Shown here one piece after another: positions 35,421 to 44,764 of a DNA stretch of 58,072 bases. Source of the DNA: an uncultured Lachnospiraceae bacterium (lineage in GTDB: Bacteria > Bacillota > Clostridia > Lachnospirales > Lachnospiraceae); contig CAJKQE010000006.1 of assembly GCA_905201915.1 (NCBI GenBank), forward strand, positions 1 through 58,072. Direction: 5' to 3'. A program made the position numbers and the translations under genes. The first letter of the stretch is position 1. Each line of letters begins with the position of its first letter. The notes beneath the pieces were generated by a model. The model did no database searches, was not told the DNA's origin, and saw nothing but the letters and a program-made list of their open reading frames with translations.

Positions 35421-36590
35421 TTATTGTTTTAACTTTTCCATCAATGTTGTTTTTGTCAAAATTCGATTGCACCAATAGAACAGGATTAAGAAAAAAATCA
35501 AAATCGCAACTATGAATAAAATAAATACTTCAAGACTGACTCCGCACATTTCTAAATAATAATAGGTGCTCTGTATTCCCTCTTTCAACGTATAATTGTC
35601 TCCAAAATTTTCTATAACATATCTTACACTCAGCCATTCTCTGATTACAAAATAGACGCCGTAAAAGAAAAATGCTAAGAATAGAGAACAAACACCTGTA
35701 AGTGCTCCCTTTTTCAAAATTTCAATGTACATTTGCTTGTTTGACATACCGATTGCCTGCAAAATTCCATACTTTCTACATTCGTATCTGGCTGCAAGTG
35801 TAATCAAATTCCATAAAAGTAAGAACAGCGTAAGTCCAATACATCCTCCGCAGACACAGATAAGAAGCAAATTCTGCAAATGTGAAAGAACCTGTGCAGA
35901 CACTTCTTCTCGATTATTATCCAAGGTTGTACCATAATCTTTTGCAGTCTGAGCAACCAGATAATCTGTTGAAAGATATTTTGCATTTACAGATGTATAA
36001 ATCTCTGCACTACTGTCGCCGTATATATCGCCTCCTGTATAATGACTGCTGACCTCCGCATTTTTACTTTCATCAAGCACCTTCTGCATGAAATTATCTG
36101 ACACTAAAATATTATAATGAGCCCCGTAGCTTCCGATATATCCTTTCCCTGCCCCTTCCCGAAGTTTCCGCTTCATAGGCTGTACGGCAAGCTTCAAAGA
36201 ATGTTCTGACGCAAGACTTGGATTTTGAAAATCCTCTGAATTTCTGTCATAGAACCTCAGATTTATGGTATCTTCTTTGTCTAAACCGGTATCTTCATAC
36301 ACCGTACCGTCAAAAGTAATTTTTCCGTCATCTTCTGTAACAAAAGTAACCAATGCTGTTTTTCCTTCTTCAAAAGCTTTCTCATCAAATCCGGAAATGG
36401 CTGTATCAAAATAGTCCTTCCAATACTCTTTTCGAATACCAATTACACGAACACCAATTCCCTTAGGAAAACACATATACTCCGTTGTACCGTCTGCATT
36501 CTGCTGTTCCATAAAAATAGGCTGATTTTTGTTCTTATTTTCTTTACAAGCTGATGCTAAAGGCACTTTTTCCATATTGTCAAAGCTCAC
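35421..36590 (-). CDS. ABC permease, C-terminal part of split FtsX-like protein
   Basis: Homologous to the second half of the 876-residue permease at 39714-42344: an extracytoplasmic region, then an FtsX domain with three helices (LLICVCGGCIGLTLFLLLWN, the GALTGVCSLFLAFFF region, and a last helix near 355-380). It starts GTG inside the overlap GTGA with the upstream frame. Aligned with the intact paralogue there is no missing residue at the junction; one base added at this point would restore one reading frame. Function with the N-terminal part is possible if both pieces are made. Confidence 0.8.
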   Translation of the reverse strand: MSFDNMEKVPLASACKENKNKNQPIFMEQQNADGTTEYMCFPKGIGVRVIGIRKEYWKDYFDTAISGFDEKAFEEGKTALVTFVTEDDGKITFDGTVYEDTGLDKEDTINLRFYDRNSEDFQNPSLASEHSLKLAVQPMKRKLREGAGKGYIGSYGAHYNILVSDNFMQKVLDESKNAEVSSHYTGGDIYGDSSAEIYTSVNAKYLSTDYLVAQTAKDYGTTLDNNREEVSAQVLSHLQNLLLICVCGGCIGLTLFLLLWNLITLAARYECRKYGILQAIGMSNKQMYIEILKKGALTGVCSLFLAFFFYGVYFVIREWLSVRYVIENFGDNYTLKEGIQSTYYYLEMCGVSLEVFILFIVAILIFFLILFYWCNRILTKTTLMEKLKQ

Positions 36591-37969
36591 TCTCCTACCA
36601 TTTCCCCATAGGGCAAAACTTTGGTTATTCCCGGCAGTTCTTCCAACACTTTTACTTCTTCTTCACTGATTGTTTTTTCTGCCGCATCTATCCTGTAAGA
36701 GTTCTCCTTTTCTGCCCATCTCTTTTCAAAAAACTCCGGTATACTCTCCATCATTACAAATAACATTACTGTGGAAAACATTCCTGCCAGCAAAGTAAGA
36801 GAAGCTTTTTTTATACTTCTGTAACGCTTTCCCATCTTTCCGGACATGGTAATTTTTCCCGTTAACGGCTGCTTCATAGCTAGATAAAGCACCAGCAAAC
36901 GACAGAAAAAGATAGATCCAAGCCATAAAAGTGTTACAACCAAAAATCCGAAAATCGGAATAGAAATTCGGAAATCCGTAAAACTTACATTGATAAATAC
37001 CTTAAAAATCCCCCACAAGCCTGCGCTTCCAATTATCGTTCCTAAGCAAATGCAGGGTACAACCATACACATTGTTTCATAAAATAAAAGTCCAATCAGT
37101 TGCTTTTTTGTGCCTCCGATACTGCGAAACAAGGCAATGGAACGAAGCTGCTCCTGCATCTGCACAAAATAAACGCAAGCAACTGCCAATACCGTAGTAA
37201 GCAAAATCAATACCAGATAAAGGTAATAATCTGCTTTCTCTGATAAAGAATTATATGCAAATGTGTTACCCACAATCTTTAAATTTTCATTCTCTTTCTT
37301 CCCCAATGTGCTCCGAATACTACCTGTTAAAGTCTCCTGTTCTTCTTCAGAAGTGACAAAGTAATGATAAGCAGGAAATGGCTGTAGTTTCTCCCCATCC
37401 CCTTTTACAATAAAGGCGGCAGGAAGACTGATGTTTTCCTCACAGTTCCATAAATGAGAATATTGTTTCAATACACCGCAAAGAGTAAACTCTGCCTCCA
37501 CCCATGTTTCCACATCCTTCTGGAAATTAACTACGATTTTTTGATTAAGCTCGTAATCGTAACCTAGCGCACTTAGCAGACTGGCTTCCATAGCGATTTC
37601 TCCTGATTTTTCAGGAAAACGTCCTTCCAAAAGCTCCAGATTTCCCATCTCGATGAGAGCATCATCCGGTGTTCCGATGGTATCTGGACCTCCGATATTA
37701 CCATAAGATAGCAGTGTTCCAACTTGTTTGGAAAGAGAATTTTCTTTTAAAACTTCTTTTTCCTTCTCAGTCCCATGATAAACTGCTGTTTTCCACGAAC
37801 CATAGGTATCCAGCCTATATTGTGCATTTGTTTCATTCAAACTGTCTGTAATTCCCAGCGTAATTACCGTAAACGCAAAGGAACAAAGAAGAATAATCCC
37901 AAGCAGAAAACTATTCCTCTTTGTTCCTTTTATCCGTTGTACCGCCAGAAAAAACAACTCATTTTTCAT
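36587..37969 (-). CDS. ABC permease, N-terminal part of split FtsX-like protein
   Basis: Homologous to the first half of the permease at 39714-42344, including the start (MKNELFFLAVQRIKG against MKNEYLFSMALDEIRG) and the sequence around GYDYELNQKI. One helix, an extracytoplasmic domain, an FtsX domain (TTVLAVACVYFVQMQEQL and two more helices) and a fifth helix are visible. It ends PYGEMVGE at a TGA just where the paralogue continues. This is either a one-base deletion or a split gene. GAGGGG precedes the ATG. Confidence 0.8.
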   Translation of the reverse strand: MKNELFFLAVQRIKGTKRNSFLLGIILLCSFAFTVITLGITDSLNETNAQYRLDTYGSWKTAVYHGTEKEKEVLKENSLSKQVGTLLSYGNIGGPDTIGTPDDALIEMGNLELLEGRFPEKSGEIAMEASLLSALGYDYELNQKIVVNFQKDVETWVEAEFTLCGVLKQYSHLWNCEENISLPAAFIVKGDGEKLQPFPAYHYFVTSEEEQETLTGSIRSTLGKKENENLKIVGNTFAYNSLSEKADYYLYLVLILLTTVLAVACVYFVQMQEQLRSIALFRSIGGTKKQLIGLLFYETMCMVVPCICLGTIIGSAGLWGIFKVFINVSFTDFRISIPIFGFLVVTLLWLGSIFFCRLLVLYLAMKQPLTGKITMSGKMGKRYRSIKKASLTLLAGMFSTVMLFVMMESIPEFFEKRWAEKENSYRIDAAEKTISEEEVKVLEELPGITKVLPYGEMVGE

Positions 37970-38022
37970 ATTCCCACGCCCCTCTCTGCTACTTTCTATA
38001 TAAAGATTATAACAAGAAAAGC

Positions 38023-38979
38023 TTACAGTTTTCTCTCATTTTCCCTTACGATTTTGTAAGGTTCTGTACCATAAAGCATTGGAAGACTTACAAGAAAACA
38101 AGCGCCCTTCCCCTGAATATTCTTCACGGAAATACTTCCGTGATGGGATTTTATAATATCCTGTGCCATATTAAGCCCTATACCATATCCTGCTTTTCTG
38201 GAAGTTCCACGGCAAAAACGCTGGAATAAGATTGGCATTTCTTCCGGTGAAATTCCCTCTCCTTCATCACATATAGAAACCTTAATATCCCCTTCTTTTT
38301 CTTCCAAATTCACCCAAACTATTGTGCCCTTTTTGGTATGCTCGGCAGCATTTTTTAAAAGATTTTCAAAAGCCTGCATAAGCCAGAAACCATCTCCAAA
38401 ATACTTTTTAGGAAGCTCCCCTTTCATCTCAAAGCTTACTTTTCTCTTATGTGCAATCACTTCCAGTCGCTCAATACAAGCGCTTATCAGCTTTTCTAAA
38501 TCCAGCTCCTCATAATCCATAAGTACCTTACCGGCAGCCAGTTGGCTGGATTTTAAAACCCTTTCAATTTCCTCTGTAAGGCGGGTAACACATTTCTGCC
38601 CCTCTTTTAAAGCTGCTTTTTCTTCCTCTGTTTTGGCATGAAAATCAGCCAAATCAAGACGTATCTGTAAGGCTGTAACCGATGTTTTCATCTGATGCGC
38701 CATATTTTCGATAAAACTGTTTGTATAGCTTTCTTTTTGCTTTTTCTGATGTCTTTCATGAAGAAGCTGTTCCTCCAGCTCACGAACCTGATTGAGTAAA
38801 TTAAAACAAACACCTTCCTCCAAAGACTTTTTATTTACCTTTTCAGGATATAAAAGGAAGTGGCTGATATCTGCTTCTGCCTGTCTGATATTATCTTCCA
38901 TTTTTCTGCTTTTTCTAAAGAAAAAAATTACAGCAATGGTACTAATACACGTTATAATAAAACAAACTATTGTCAACAT
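38023..38979 (-). CDS. Sensor histidine kinase
   Basis: Two-component sensor kinase. The N-terminus is a single hydrophobic segment (MLTIVCFIITCISTIAVIFFF written in part), with almost no extracytoplasmic domain, so it probably senses through partner permeases. H-box ENMAHQMKTSVTAL has the phospho-His and Ser instead of the usual Pro after Thr. N-box NLLKNAAEHT, G1 DEGEGISPEE and G2 GYGIGLNMAQ follow. The ATG at 38979 overlaps the regulator's stop by 7 bp (ATGTTGA); a longer frame inside the regulator is not used. It is co-transcribed with its regulator and the ABC genes. Confidence 0.93.
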   Translation of the reverse strand: MLTIVCFIITCISTIAVIFFFRKSRKMEDNIRQAEADISHFLLYPEKVNKKSLEEGVCFNLLNQVRELEEQLLHERHQKKQKESYTNSFIENMAHQMKTSVTALQIRLDLADFHAKTEEEKAALKEGQKCVTRLTEEIERVLKSSQLAAGKVLMDYEELDLEKLISACIERLEVIAHKRKVSFEMKGELPKKYFGDGFWLMQAFENLLKNAAEHTKKGTIVWVNLEEKEGDIKVSICDEGEGISPEEMPILFQRFCRGTSRKAGYGIGLNMAQDIIKSHHGSISVKNIQGKGACFLVSLPMLYGTEPYKIVRENERKL

Positions 38980-39674
38980 GGTTTCTGATACCTCTTGACC
39001 GGCACTGCCCAACGATACCCTACTCCACGTATGGTCGTAATATAAGGAGCTTCCTCAAAAGTTCCCAGCTTGTCCCGCAAACGGCTAACATTTACATTTA
39101 ATGTATTTTCCTCAACAAACTGAAAATCATTGTCCCACACATGATAAAGCAAGTCCTTTCTGGTAATCGTATTCGGCCAGCTTTTCAATAACAATACGGC
39201 AATCTTCAGTTCCACGGAAGTAAGGGGAAGCATCTCTTTTCCTCTTATTATCTGGTGTGTAAAATGATTATAATACAACTCTCCGCTTTGATAATATTCC
39301 CCCTTATTTAAGGAAGAACGGCGAAGAATTGCCTGAATACGCACCAGCAATTCCTGCATACGGAAAGGCTTTGTAACATAGTCATCTCCCCCAACCTGAA
39401 ATCCCCGTATAAGCTCTAATTCGCTGCTGCAGCCTGTGAGAAAAAGAATAGGAACATCCGAAAACTCTCTGATTTTTTTACATAAATCATATCCACTATC
39501 CTCACCGAGACAAACGTCCAAAATTACAAGAGCAATATTTTCTCTGTTTAAAATCTCTATGGTATCTGCACTGTTATCTGATACAGACACTTGATAACCA
39601 TAGCTTTTCAAAATATCTGACAAACCGTTTGCAACATTTTCATCGTCTTCTGTAATCAAAATATGAAACTTCAT
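38973..39674 (-). CDS. OmpR-family response regulator
   Basis: Receiver domain with the acidic pocket (ITEDDEN), phospho-accepting Asp in LVILDVCLGEDSG (~residue 53), the switch Thr in LFLTGCS and Lys in YVTKPFRMQ. A winged-helix C-terminal domain (TSVELKIAVLLLKS, LNVNVSRLRDKLG, TIRGVGYRW) makes it OmpR/PhoB type. 233 residues. It lies between the full-length permease and the kinase in one operon and is likely to control the ABC genes around it. Confidence 0.95.
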   Translation of the reverse strand: MKFHILITEDDENVANGLSDILKSYGYQVSVSDNSADTIEILNRENIALVILDVCLGEDSGYDLCKKIREFSDVPILFLTGCSSELELIRGFQVGGDDYVTKPFRMQELLVRIQAILRRSSLNKGEYYQSGELYYNHFTHQIIRGKEMLPLTSVELKIAVLLLKSWPNTITRKDLLYHVWDNDFQFVEENTLNVNVSRLRDKLGTFEEAPYITTIRGVGYRWAVPVKRYQKPC

Positions 39675-39713
39675 TTTAGACCTCTGTAAATCAAAATTCT
39701 TGTAAGCATTATA

Positions 39714-42344
39714 TCAAAAAAGCTTTGCGTTTTTCAACCTGCGCTTCGGTAAATATAACATTAAAAATACTGCTAAAAATGCTGCTGCGCTAATCCAAAA
39801 CGCCTCAAATCCTCCTATTCCGAAAATTTTCATTCCTTCTATTTGCTGCTGTAAAACTTGAGAAAAGCTGCGCATTTCCTGAAATTCTTGCTGCAAATAC
39901 CTCTGCTGTTTCCACACATTCCCCAAAATCCAGACTCCATATACACCCCAACCGCAAAGAACAGAAAAAACTGCTGTTTTCAAAGAATTTCTTCTTAGTC
40001 TATTTTGAAGCTGTCTTTTTGACATTCCCAGTGCTTTTAAAACTCCTATTTTACGTTTCTGATTTTCATAATCAAAAGCCAGAATATTACAAACTGTAAG
40101 AAGTAAAATCAATATAATGCACACTCCTCCAAAAAACAGCAAGAAAAATTCACGTTCTGCTTCCTGTACAGACGCCGTTATCATTTCACGCTCATTGCGT
40201 AAATTCATTTCATACTGCTCACATAAATCTGCCACAATAAAATCCGTAGATAAATATCCTGCACTTTCTGATGTATAAATATCTAAAGAATTATAACCTA
40301 ATTCCGTACCGGTTTTATTAAATCCCAGCTCGTAACCCTCTTTTGCATTTTCCAAGGTTTCCTTTAGGCTCTCATAAGAACATAACACCATATACGGTTT
40401 TCCTGTAAATAACAACGGATCATAAGCTGACTTCTCCCTATTTACTTTTATAACAGCTCCTACTTTTGCTGTCATATTTCCGACTATTGATACATCACTC
40501 GCCTTTCTTTCTATTCTTTCCCCTACTGGAAAACCATAAAAATTCAGCTCAATCTCATCACCTGCTTTTATTCCTGCTTCTGTATAAGACTTCCCTCCAT
40601 ACACAAGATTACCATCTACATCTGTGGAAAATATAATAATAACTTGTTTCCCTTGACGAAAAGCTTCTTTGTTTACTTGTTCTGCGTGCGGTAAAGTTTC
40701 CATTCGTTCCTCTGGTATCCCATAGATAGATACCCCTAATCCGTTTGGATAATCAATAATTTTTTTATTTCCTGCGCCATCTATCATATTTAGTAATACC
40801 GGCTGTGTATCTTCAGAATTTTCTCTGACTGCCTGAAAAAAATCATTTTCTTCCATATCTTCAAAACGCAATTCGCAATTCTCTACCAACTGTGCATCTA
40901 TCTTACTGACTCCCGGTATCGCTTTTATATTAGAAAGTTCTTCCTTTGGAATACAGGCAAATGGATTTTCCAGCGCATTGATACTATAAGAACGTGACTT
41001 TTCGTTTATTTCCCTTTTATAAAATATTGGAAAGGCTTCCATACAAACAAAAATCACAATGCCTGCCATAGACACCGACAATCCCGCCAATAACACACCT
41101 TTCATCCTGTTTACCTTCTGCTTTTTTACCTGCTGGATTTCAAATCTTCCTGTAAGAGGCTGTTTTAATGCCATTTGTAATACCAAAATCCTCATACCTG
41201 CAAGAGCGATAATCCACAAAGTAAAAAATAACACAAGCGAAACAACCGGTATATCTAAAACAAAGACTGCATTTTTCTGTCTCAGTAAGACTTTTACCAA
41301 ACACCATGTCCCCAATGCCCCTGTAATGCTCCCCAATACTGCTGCCGGAAAGCCAAGCAGAGCTGTCTCGAAAAAAATCAAAATTCGTAATTGCTTCTTT
41401 GTAATTCCAATGCTTCGAAAGAGAGCAATCTGATATACTTGCCTGCGCACCTGCAACATATAAAGACACACAATCGCAACAAGTGACACTATAAAAATTG
41501 CCCAATGAAACAGTTGCTTTTTCTCCATCTGCTGTACATCAGGGTATGCGTATGTGTTTATAAGAACTTCCTGTTGAATTTCTGCGTCTTCCTGTTTCAA
41601 TCCCTCATTAATCTCACAAATTTTAGAAGTATCATGGTTTTTCATAGTGAAAAAGCAGTTCTTTTCAGGCGGTAATGGCACCATTTCCTCCTGCTTGGTT
41701 TTTGCCTCCAAAAGAAGCTCCTGTGCACCCTTTTCTGTGAGAATTGCACTGTTTAATGTCGCTTTTCTCCCTGCTTCCCAAAGGTTTGTATATTCTTTTA
41801 AAACCCCGCAAAGAGTGTAAGTTTTGGTCACTTGAATAGAAGGAAAAGCATCTTCTTCCTGCTTCTGTTCATCTAAATATTGAGCAGGTACAGAAACTGT
41901 CAAATCTATCTTTTGTCCCAGCTCATAATCATAGCCCAGAGCACTAAGAACATCTGCTTCTACTGCAACTTCATCACCGGATTTCGGAAGTCTTCCGCTA
42001 TTTAACCCTAGTCTTCCCAGTTTCCAAAGGTGTTCATCCACTGTTCCTATTCCACTGTTTCCCGCAATTTTTCCATAGCATTGCGCCATTCCGCTTTCTT
42101 GGATAAAAGGTGTCTGCCTAAAAAAATCAAGCTCCCTCTCGTTTGCATTTAAAACTGCACCTTCCCATATACCATAAGTATCATATCTGCATTCCTCATT
42201 TGTTTTATCCATACTTTCTGTAAGAGAAAGAGAAATCATGGCACAGGTAAAACTCAGAAACAATACAAAGAAAATCAAAAAACTGCTTCTTTTTCTCCCC
42301 CTTATTTCATCAAGAGCCATAGAAAATAAATACTCATTTTTCAA
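39714..42344 (-). CDS. Two-domain FtsX-like ABC permease
   Basis: An 876-residue permease with two FtsX cores and about eight helices: one N-terminal helix, a ~240-residue extracytoplasmic region, three helices with the motif VYQIALFRSIGITKKQLR, a fifth helix near 420, a second ~300-residue extracytoplasmic region, and three final helices with KIGVLKALGMSKRQLQ. This layout is LolC/MacB-like duplicated, not the BceB kind. The motif pair is the coupling site for the ATPase. First gene of the operon; the only ATPase is at its far end. Substrate unknown; such exporters often handle antimicrobial peptides or lipids. Confidence 0.9.
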   Translation of the reverse strand: MKNEYLFSMALDEIRGRKRSSFLIFFVLFLSFTCAMISLSLTESMDKTNEECRYDTYGIWEGAVLNANERELDFFRQTPFIQESGMAQCYGKIAGNSGIGTVDEHLWKLGRLGLNSGRLPKSGDEVAVEADVLSALGYDYELGQKIDLTVSVPAQYLDEQKQEEDAFPSIQVTKTYTLCGVLKEYTNLWEAGRKATLNSAILTEKGAQELLLEAKTKQEEMVPLPPEKNCFFTMKNHDTSKICEINEGLKQEDAEIQQEVLINTYAYPDVQQMEKKQLFHWAIFIVSLVAIVCLYMLQVRRQVYQIALFRSIGITKKQLRILIFFETALLGFPAAVLGSITGALGTWCLVKVLLRQKNAVFVLDIPVVSLVLFFTLWIIALAGMRILVLQMALKQPLTGRFEIQQVKKQKVNRMKGVLLAGLSVSMAGIVIFVCMEAFPIFYKREINEKSRSYSINALENPFACIPKEELSNIKAIPGVSKIDAQLVENCELRFEDMEENDFFQAVRENSEDTQPVLLNMIDGAGNKKIIDYPNGLGVSIYGIPEERMETLPHAEQVNKEAFRQGKQVIIIFSTDVDGNLVYGGKSYTEAGIKAGDEIELNFYGFPVGERIERKASDVSIVGNMTAKVGAVIKVNREKSAYDPLLFTGKPYMVLCSYESLKETLENAKEGYELGFNKTGTELGYNSLDIYTSESAGYLSTDFIVADLCEQYEMNLRNEREMITASVQEAEREFFLLFFGGVCIILILLLTVCNILAFDYENQKRKIGVLKALGMSKRQLQNRLRRNSLKTAVFSVLCGWGVYGVWILGNVWKQQRYLQQEFQEMRSFSQVLQQQIEGMKIFGIGGFEAFWISAAAFLAVFLMLYLPKRRLKNAKLF

Positions 42345-42505
42345 AAAAACACCCCCTCCGCAGAATATTGAAGCTTTTATGCTTTTCTTAATTATACTGC
42401 TTATAGCTTACAACTGCATTTCAATATTCTTACAATAATGTAATAATAGAATTCCTCTGCTTTTTTTGAAATTTTGCCTGAAATGGCATTGAAATGTTTT
42501 CATCC

Positions 42506-42549
42506 GAGGTTGTCGTATTAAGTAAAAATGCACTTAATACAACAGCCTC
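42506..42549 (-). terminator. Hairpin after Rpn copy 2
   Basis: GAGGCTGTTGTATTAAGT pairs with ACTTAATACGACAACCTC around an AT-rich loop. No clear U-tract on the minus strand, so the role as terminator is tentative. Confidence 0.45.
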
Positions 42550-42576
42550 ATTTTTCAGTTAGATATGATTTAGATA

Positions 42577-43440
42577 CTACATTTTAGAAATGAAATCGTC
42601 TAAGGACTCTGCTCTCAAAGCTATCTCCATCCAGTTTTTAATTACTTCTATGTCTTCCTGTTCATATAATGTTTCCAAAAGGCTGTCCGGTAATTGTCCG
42701 AATTTGGATAAAACCATCTGAAGCATCTCTATTGCAGCTTTTAATCCTTCTTTCCTCCCCTCTTTTCTTCCCTCTCTGCGTTCATCTTTCATCAATAATT
42801 CCAAAAGCATAAATCTCTCCTCCATTTCTCTGCTCCCCTTGATATGGGTGACTGATTTCTGCACTTGTCTTACATAATCATCTTGAAAATCCTTCTGACT
42901 TTCTTTTAAGTCTGCATGTACAAATCTCAGAAAAGAAACCAGCTCTTTTGGCACATCTTGTTCATCTTCTCCGCAGGTATTTAGGAACATGATACAGCGT
43001 CCGTCTTTTAAAGATACTTTTTTAGTTTCCTCACAAGCTGTGCGAAAAGTATATCGGTATTTCCCTTCACCAAAAGGATCAAAGTCACATAAGAAAATCA
43101 CATAGCTGTCAGGAAGTTCTTCATATTCACATCCCTTTGCCAAAAGCTCCATATCCATCTGGCTTTGGTAATAACGGCTTCTGCGTCCCAATGCAGGCTG
43201 CTTTAGTACCTGCATCTCTATATTATAGCGGGTATTCTTTTCATCCTTTGCATAAACGTCTAATCGCACACCTTTGTACTCCGGATGGTAGACGATATTT
43301 TTCTCTGTACTGATTTCCACATGGTCAATTTTCATCGAAAGTGCACGTTCCAAAAAACCTTTGCAGTTCTCCTTGTCCGACATCACTGCTGCAAACATAA
43401 AGTTATTTTTGATTGTAAGATTTTTTAGTAATGTATTCAT
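42577..43440 (-). CDS. Rpn family PD-(D/E)XK nuclease
   Basis: Intact 287-residue paralogue of the gene at 33778-34614. It starts MNTLLKNLTIKNNFMFAAVM, with AGGA before the ATG. The nuclease site is GVRLDVYAKD plus IEMQ (ExQ), with QPALGRRSRYYQS, ELPDSYVIFLCDFDPFGEG and a charged coil (RREGRKEGRKEG) near the end. Rpn proteins in enterobacteria promote RecA-independent recombination, and related genes are abundant in clostridia; whether this one is mobile is unknown. No transposase partner or terminal inverted repeats are visible. It has its own promoter. Confidence 0.92.
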   Translation of the reverse strand: MNTLLKNLTIKNNFMFAAVMSDKENCKGFLERALSMKIDHVEISTEKNIVYHPEYKGVRLDVYAKDEKNTRYNIEMQVLKQPALGRRSRYYQSQMDMELLAKGCEYEELPDSYVIFLCDFDPFGEGKYRYTFRTACEETKKVSLKDGRCIMFLNTCGEDEQDVPKELVSFLRFVHADLKESQKDFQDDYVRQVQKSVTHIKGSREMEERFMLLELLMKDERREGRKEGRKEGLKAAIEMLQMVLSKFGQLPDSLLETLYEQEDIEVIKNWMEIALRAESLDDFISKM

Positions 43441-43478
43441 ACTTTTCCTCCATTTTGCAGAGGAATTCTATAACATTC

Positions 43479-43508
43479 ATTATAACAGATAACAAAGAAT
43501 TTTATCAA
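43479..43508 (-). promoter_or_regulatory. Promoter of Rpn copy 2
   Basis: TTGATA and TATAAT, 18 bp apart on the minus strand, conserved with copy 1. Confidence 0.6.
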
Positions 43509-43548
43509 CGAAAAAAGATTAAGCAACAGCGCAATCTCCTGTGAACGG

Positions 43549-43590
43549 AAAAATCCGCCTTGCTGCATTTCTCAATGCTGCAAGACGGAT
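43549..43590 (-). terminator. Terminator of rubrerythrin gene
   Basis: A 17-bp stem (ATCCGTCTTGCAGCATT against AATGCAGCAAGGCGGAT) followed by TTTT on the minus strand. Confidence 0.85.
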
Positions 43591-43599
43591 ATACATTTC

Positions 43600-44142
43600 C
43601 TAATAATTTTCTGCTCTTACTTCAAAATAACTCTGTGGATGTGCACATGTAGGACAAATCTCCGGCGCCGCAGTTCCCACTACAATGTGTCCGCAATTTC
43701 TGCATTCCCACACCTTCACCTCACTCTTTTCAAATACCTGTGCTGTTTCTATGTTCTTCAATAATGCTCTATATCTTTCTTCATGGTGTTTCTCAATTTC
43801 CGCTACAAGGCGGAATTTTGCAGCCAATTCCGGAAAACCTTCTTTCTCTGCTGTTTCAGCAAATCCGGCATACATATCTGTCCATTCATAATTTTCCCCT
43901 TCTGCTGCTGCTTTAAGGTTCTCTTCTGTATTTCCAATTCCCTGTAACTCTTTAAACCACATTTTTGCATGTTCTTTTTCATTATCCGCTGTTTTCTGGA
44001 ATAATGCAGCAATCTGTTCGTATCCCTCTTTTTTTGCCACAGAAGCAAAATAAGAATACTTATTTCTTGCCTCTGACTCGCCTGAAAAAGCATTTCTTAA
44101 ATTTTTCTCTGTTTCTGTTCCTGCATATTTGTTATTTCCCAT
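43600..44142 (-). CDS. rbr: Rubrerythrin
   Basis: Di-iron peroxidase of anaerobes, reducing hydrogen peroxide. N-terminal ferritin-like helices carry the ligands in SGESEARNKYSYF, TADNEKEHAKMW and AEIEKHHEERYRAL. The C-terminal rubredoxin-like domain has CRNCGH and CPTCAHPQSYF. 180 residues is standard. It is monocistronic with a strong terminator. Rubrerythrin indicates a strict anaerobe dealing with oxygen exposure. Confidence 0.96.
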   Translation of the reverse strand: MGNNKYAGTETEKNLRNAFSGESEARNKYSYFASVAKKEGYEQIAALFQKTADNEKEHAKMWFKELQGIGNTEENLKAAAEGENYEWTDMYAGFAETAEKEGFPELAAKFRLVAEIEKHHEERYRALLKNIETAQVFEKSEVKVWECRNCGHIVVGTAAPEICPTCAHPQSYFEVRAENY

Positions 44143-44207
44143 AAGTTTTAACCTCCTTCATAATACAAAATAGTTGTCTACTCTATTTTATCACTTTTCT
44201 CTTATAT

Positions 44208-44753
44208 TTACACCTCAAAACGATTATATTTGTCATAGCAATCCAGACAAAACAGTTTCCCACCCTGTAAACGAAGCATAGGCTCTGCTGTAATTTCTCC
44301 ACAGCAGCTGCATGGCTCTGATTTGAAAATTCTGGCTGGTTCCGGCAGTTCAATTACAGTCTCCTTTACGTCAAATAGCTCTGCTGGTTCATGGCTTTGA
44401 AAGTACGCAAAGGAGTCTGCTCTGCTCATGCCTTCCGGTGTTGGTTTTAATACCAAACGCACAGATTTTCCATTTTTTCTATTGTAAAAAGAAAATGCCT
44501 GTTTTCCTCTTATGTGAAATAAAAGGTTTCCTTTTCCCACACTACATCCTAAGATTACCTGAATGGCATCAAGTCCACAAGCGTCATTTTCTGCAATACA
44601 AACCAGCTCTTCATCTCCGGAAATGCAGCCTTTTTCATCCGCCTCTAATCCCAATAATTCAATAGCATACAGCGCTGCCTGAAATCCAATGGTGAGTCCT
44701 CCGCACTCATGTCCATGAAAAGCAACACATTTCTTCCATAATTCATTTCTCAT
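44208..44753 (-). CDS. FmdE-type protein with zinc ribbon
   Basis: Related to FmdE, a protein encoded with molybdenum formylmethanofuran dehydrogenase in methanogens; function unresolved. The core shows FHGHECGGLTIGFQAAL (HGHxC) and AENDACGLDAIQVILGC, followed by SVGKGNLLFH. The C-terminus has a zinc ribbon, CSCCGEI ... CLDCYDKY. ATG at 44753 is chosen because GAGGTG lies 6 nt ahead; the frame above continues over the methyltransferase end. It is the last gene of the five-gene operon with a metal-chelate importer and is not near any molybdoenzyme here. Confidence 0.85.
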   Translation of the reverse strand: MRNELWKKCVAFHGHECGGLTIGFQAALYAIELLGLEADEKGCISGDEELVCIAENDACGLDAIQVILGCSVGKGNLLFHIRGKQAFSFYNRKNGKSVRLVLKPTPEGMSRADSFAYFQSHEPAELFDVKETVIELPEPARIFKSEPCSCCGEITAEPMLRLQGGKLFCLDCYDKYNRFEV

Positions 44754-44764
44754 TTTCTTCACCT

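Larger units (their letters stand above)
42439..43508 (-). repeat. Rpn unit, direct repeat copy 2
   Basis: Second copy of the ~1.1 kb unit at 33642-34723, same orientation. Flanks and gene are alike, but the 3' hairpin at 42506-42549 differs in sequence from the equivalent in copy 1. Confidence 0.9.

Noticed and set aside
34733..42344. BceAB-type bacitracin resistance module
   Set aside because: Permeases have two FtsX cores of MacB/LolC-like layout and not the ten-helix BceB fold; order differs.
33642..43508. Composite transposon bounded by Rpn copies
   Set aside because: No terminal inverted repeats, target duplications or transposase that would define a mobile unit.
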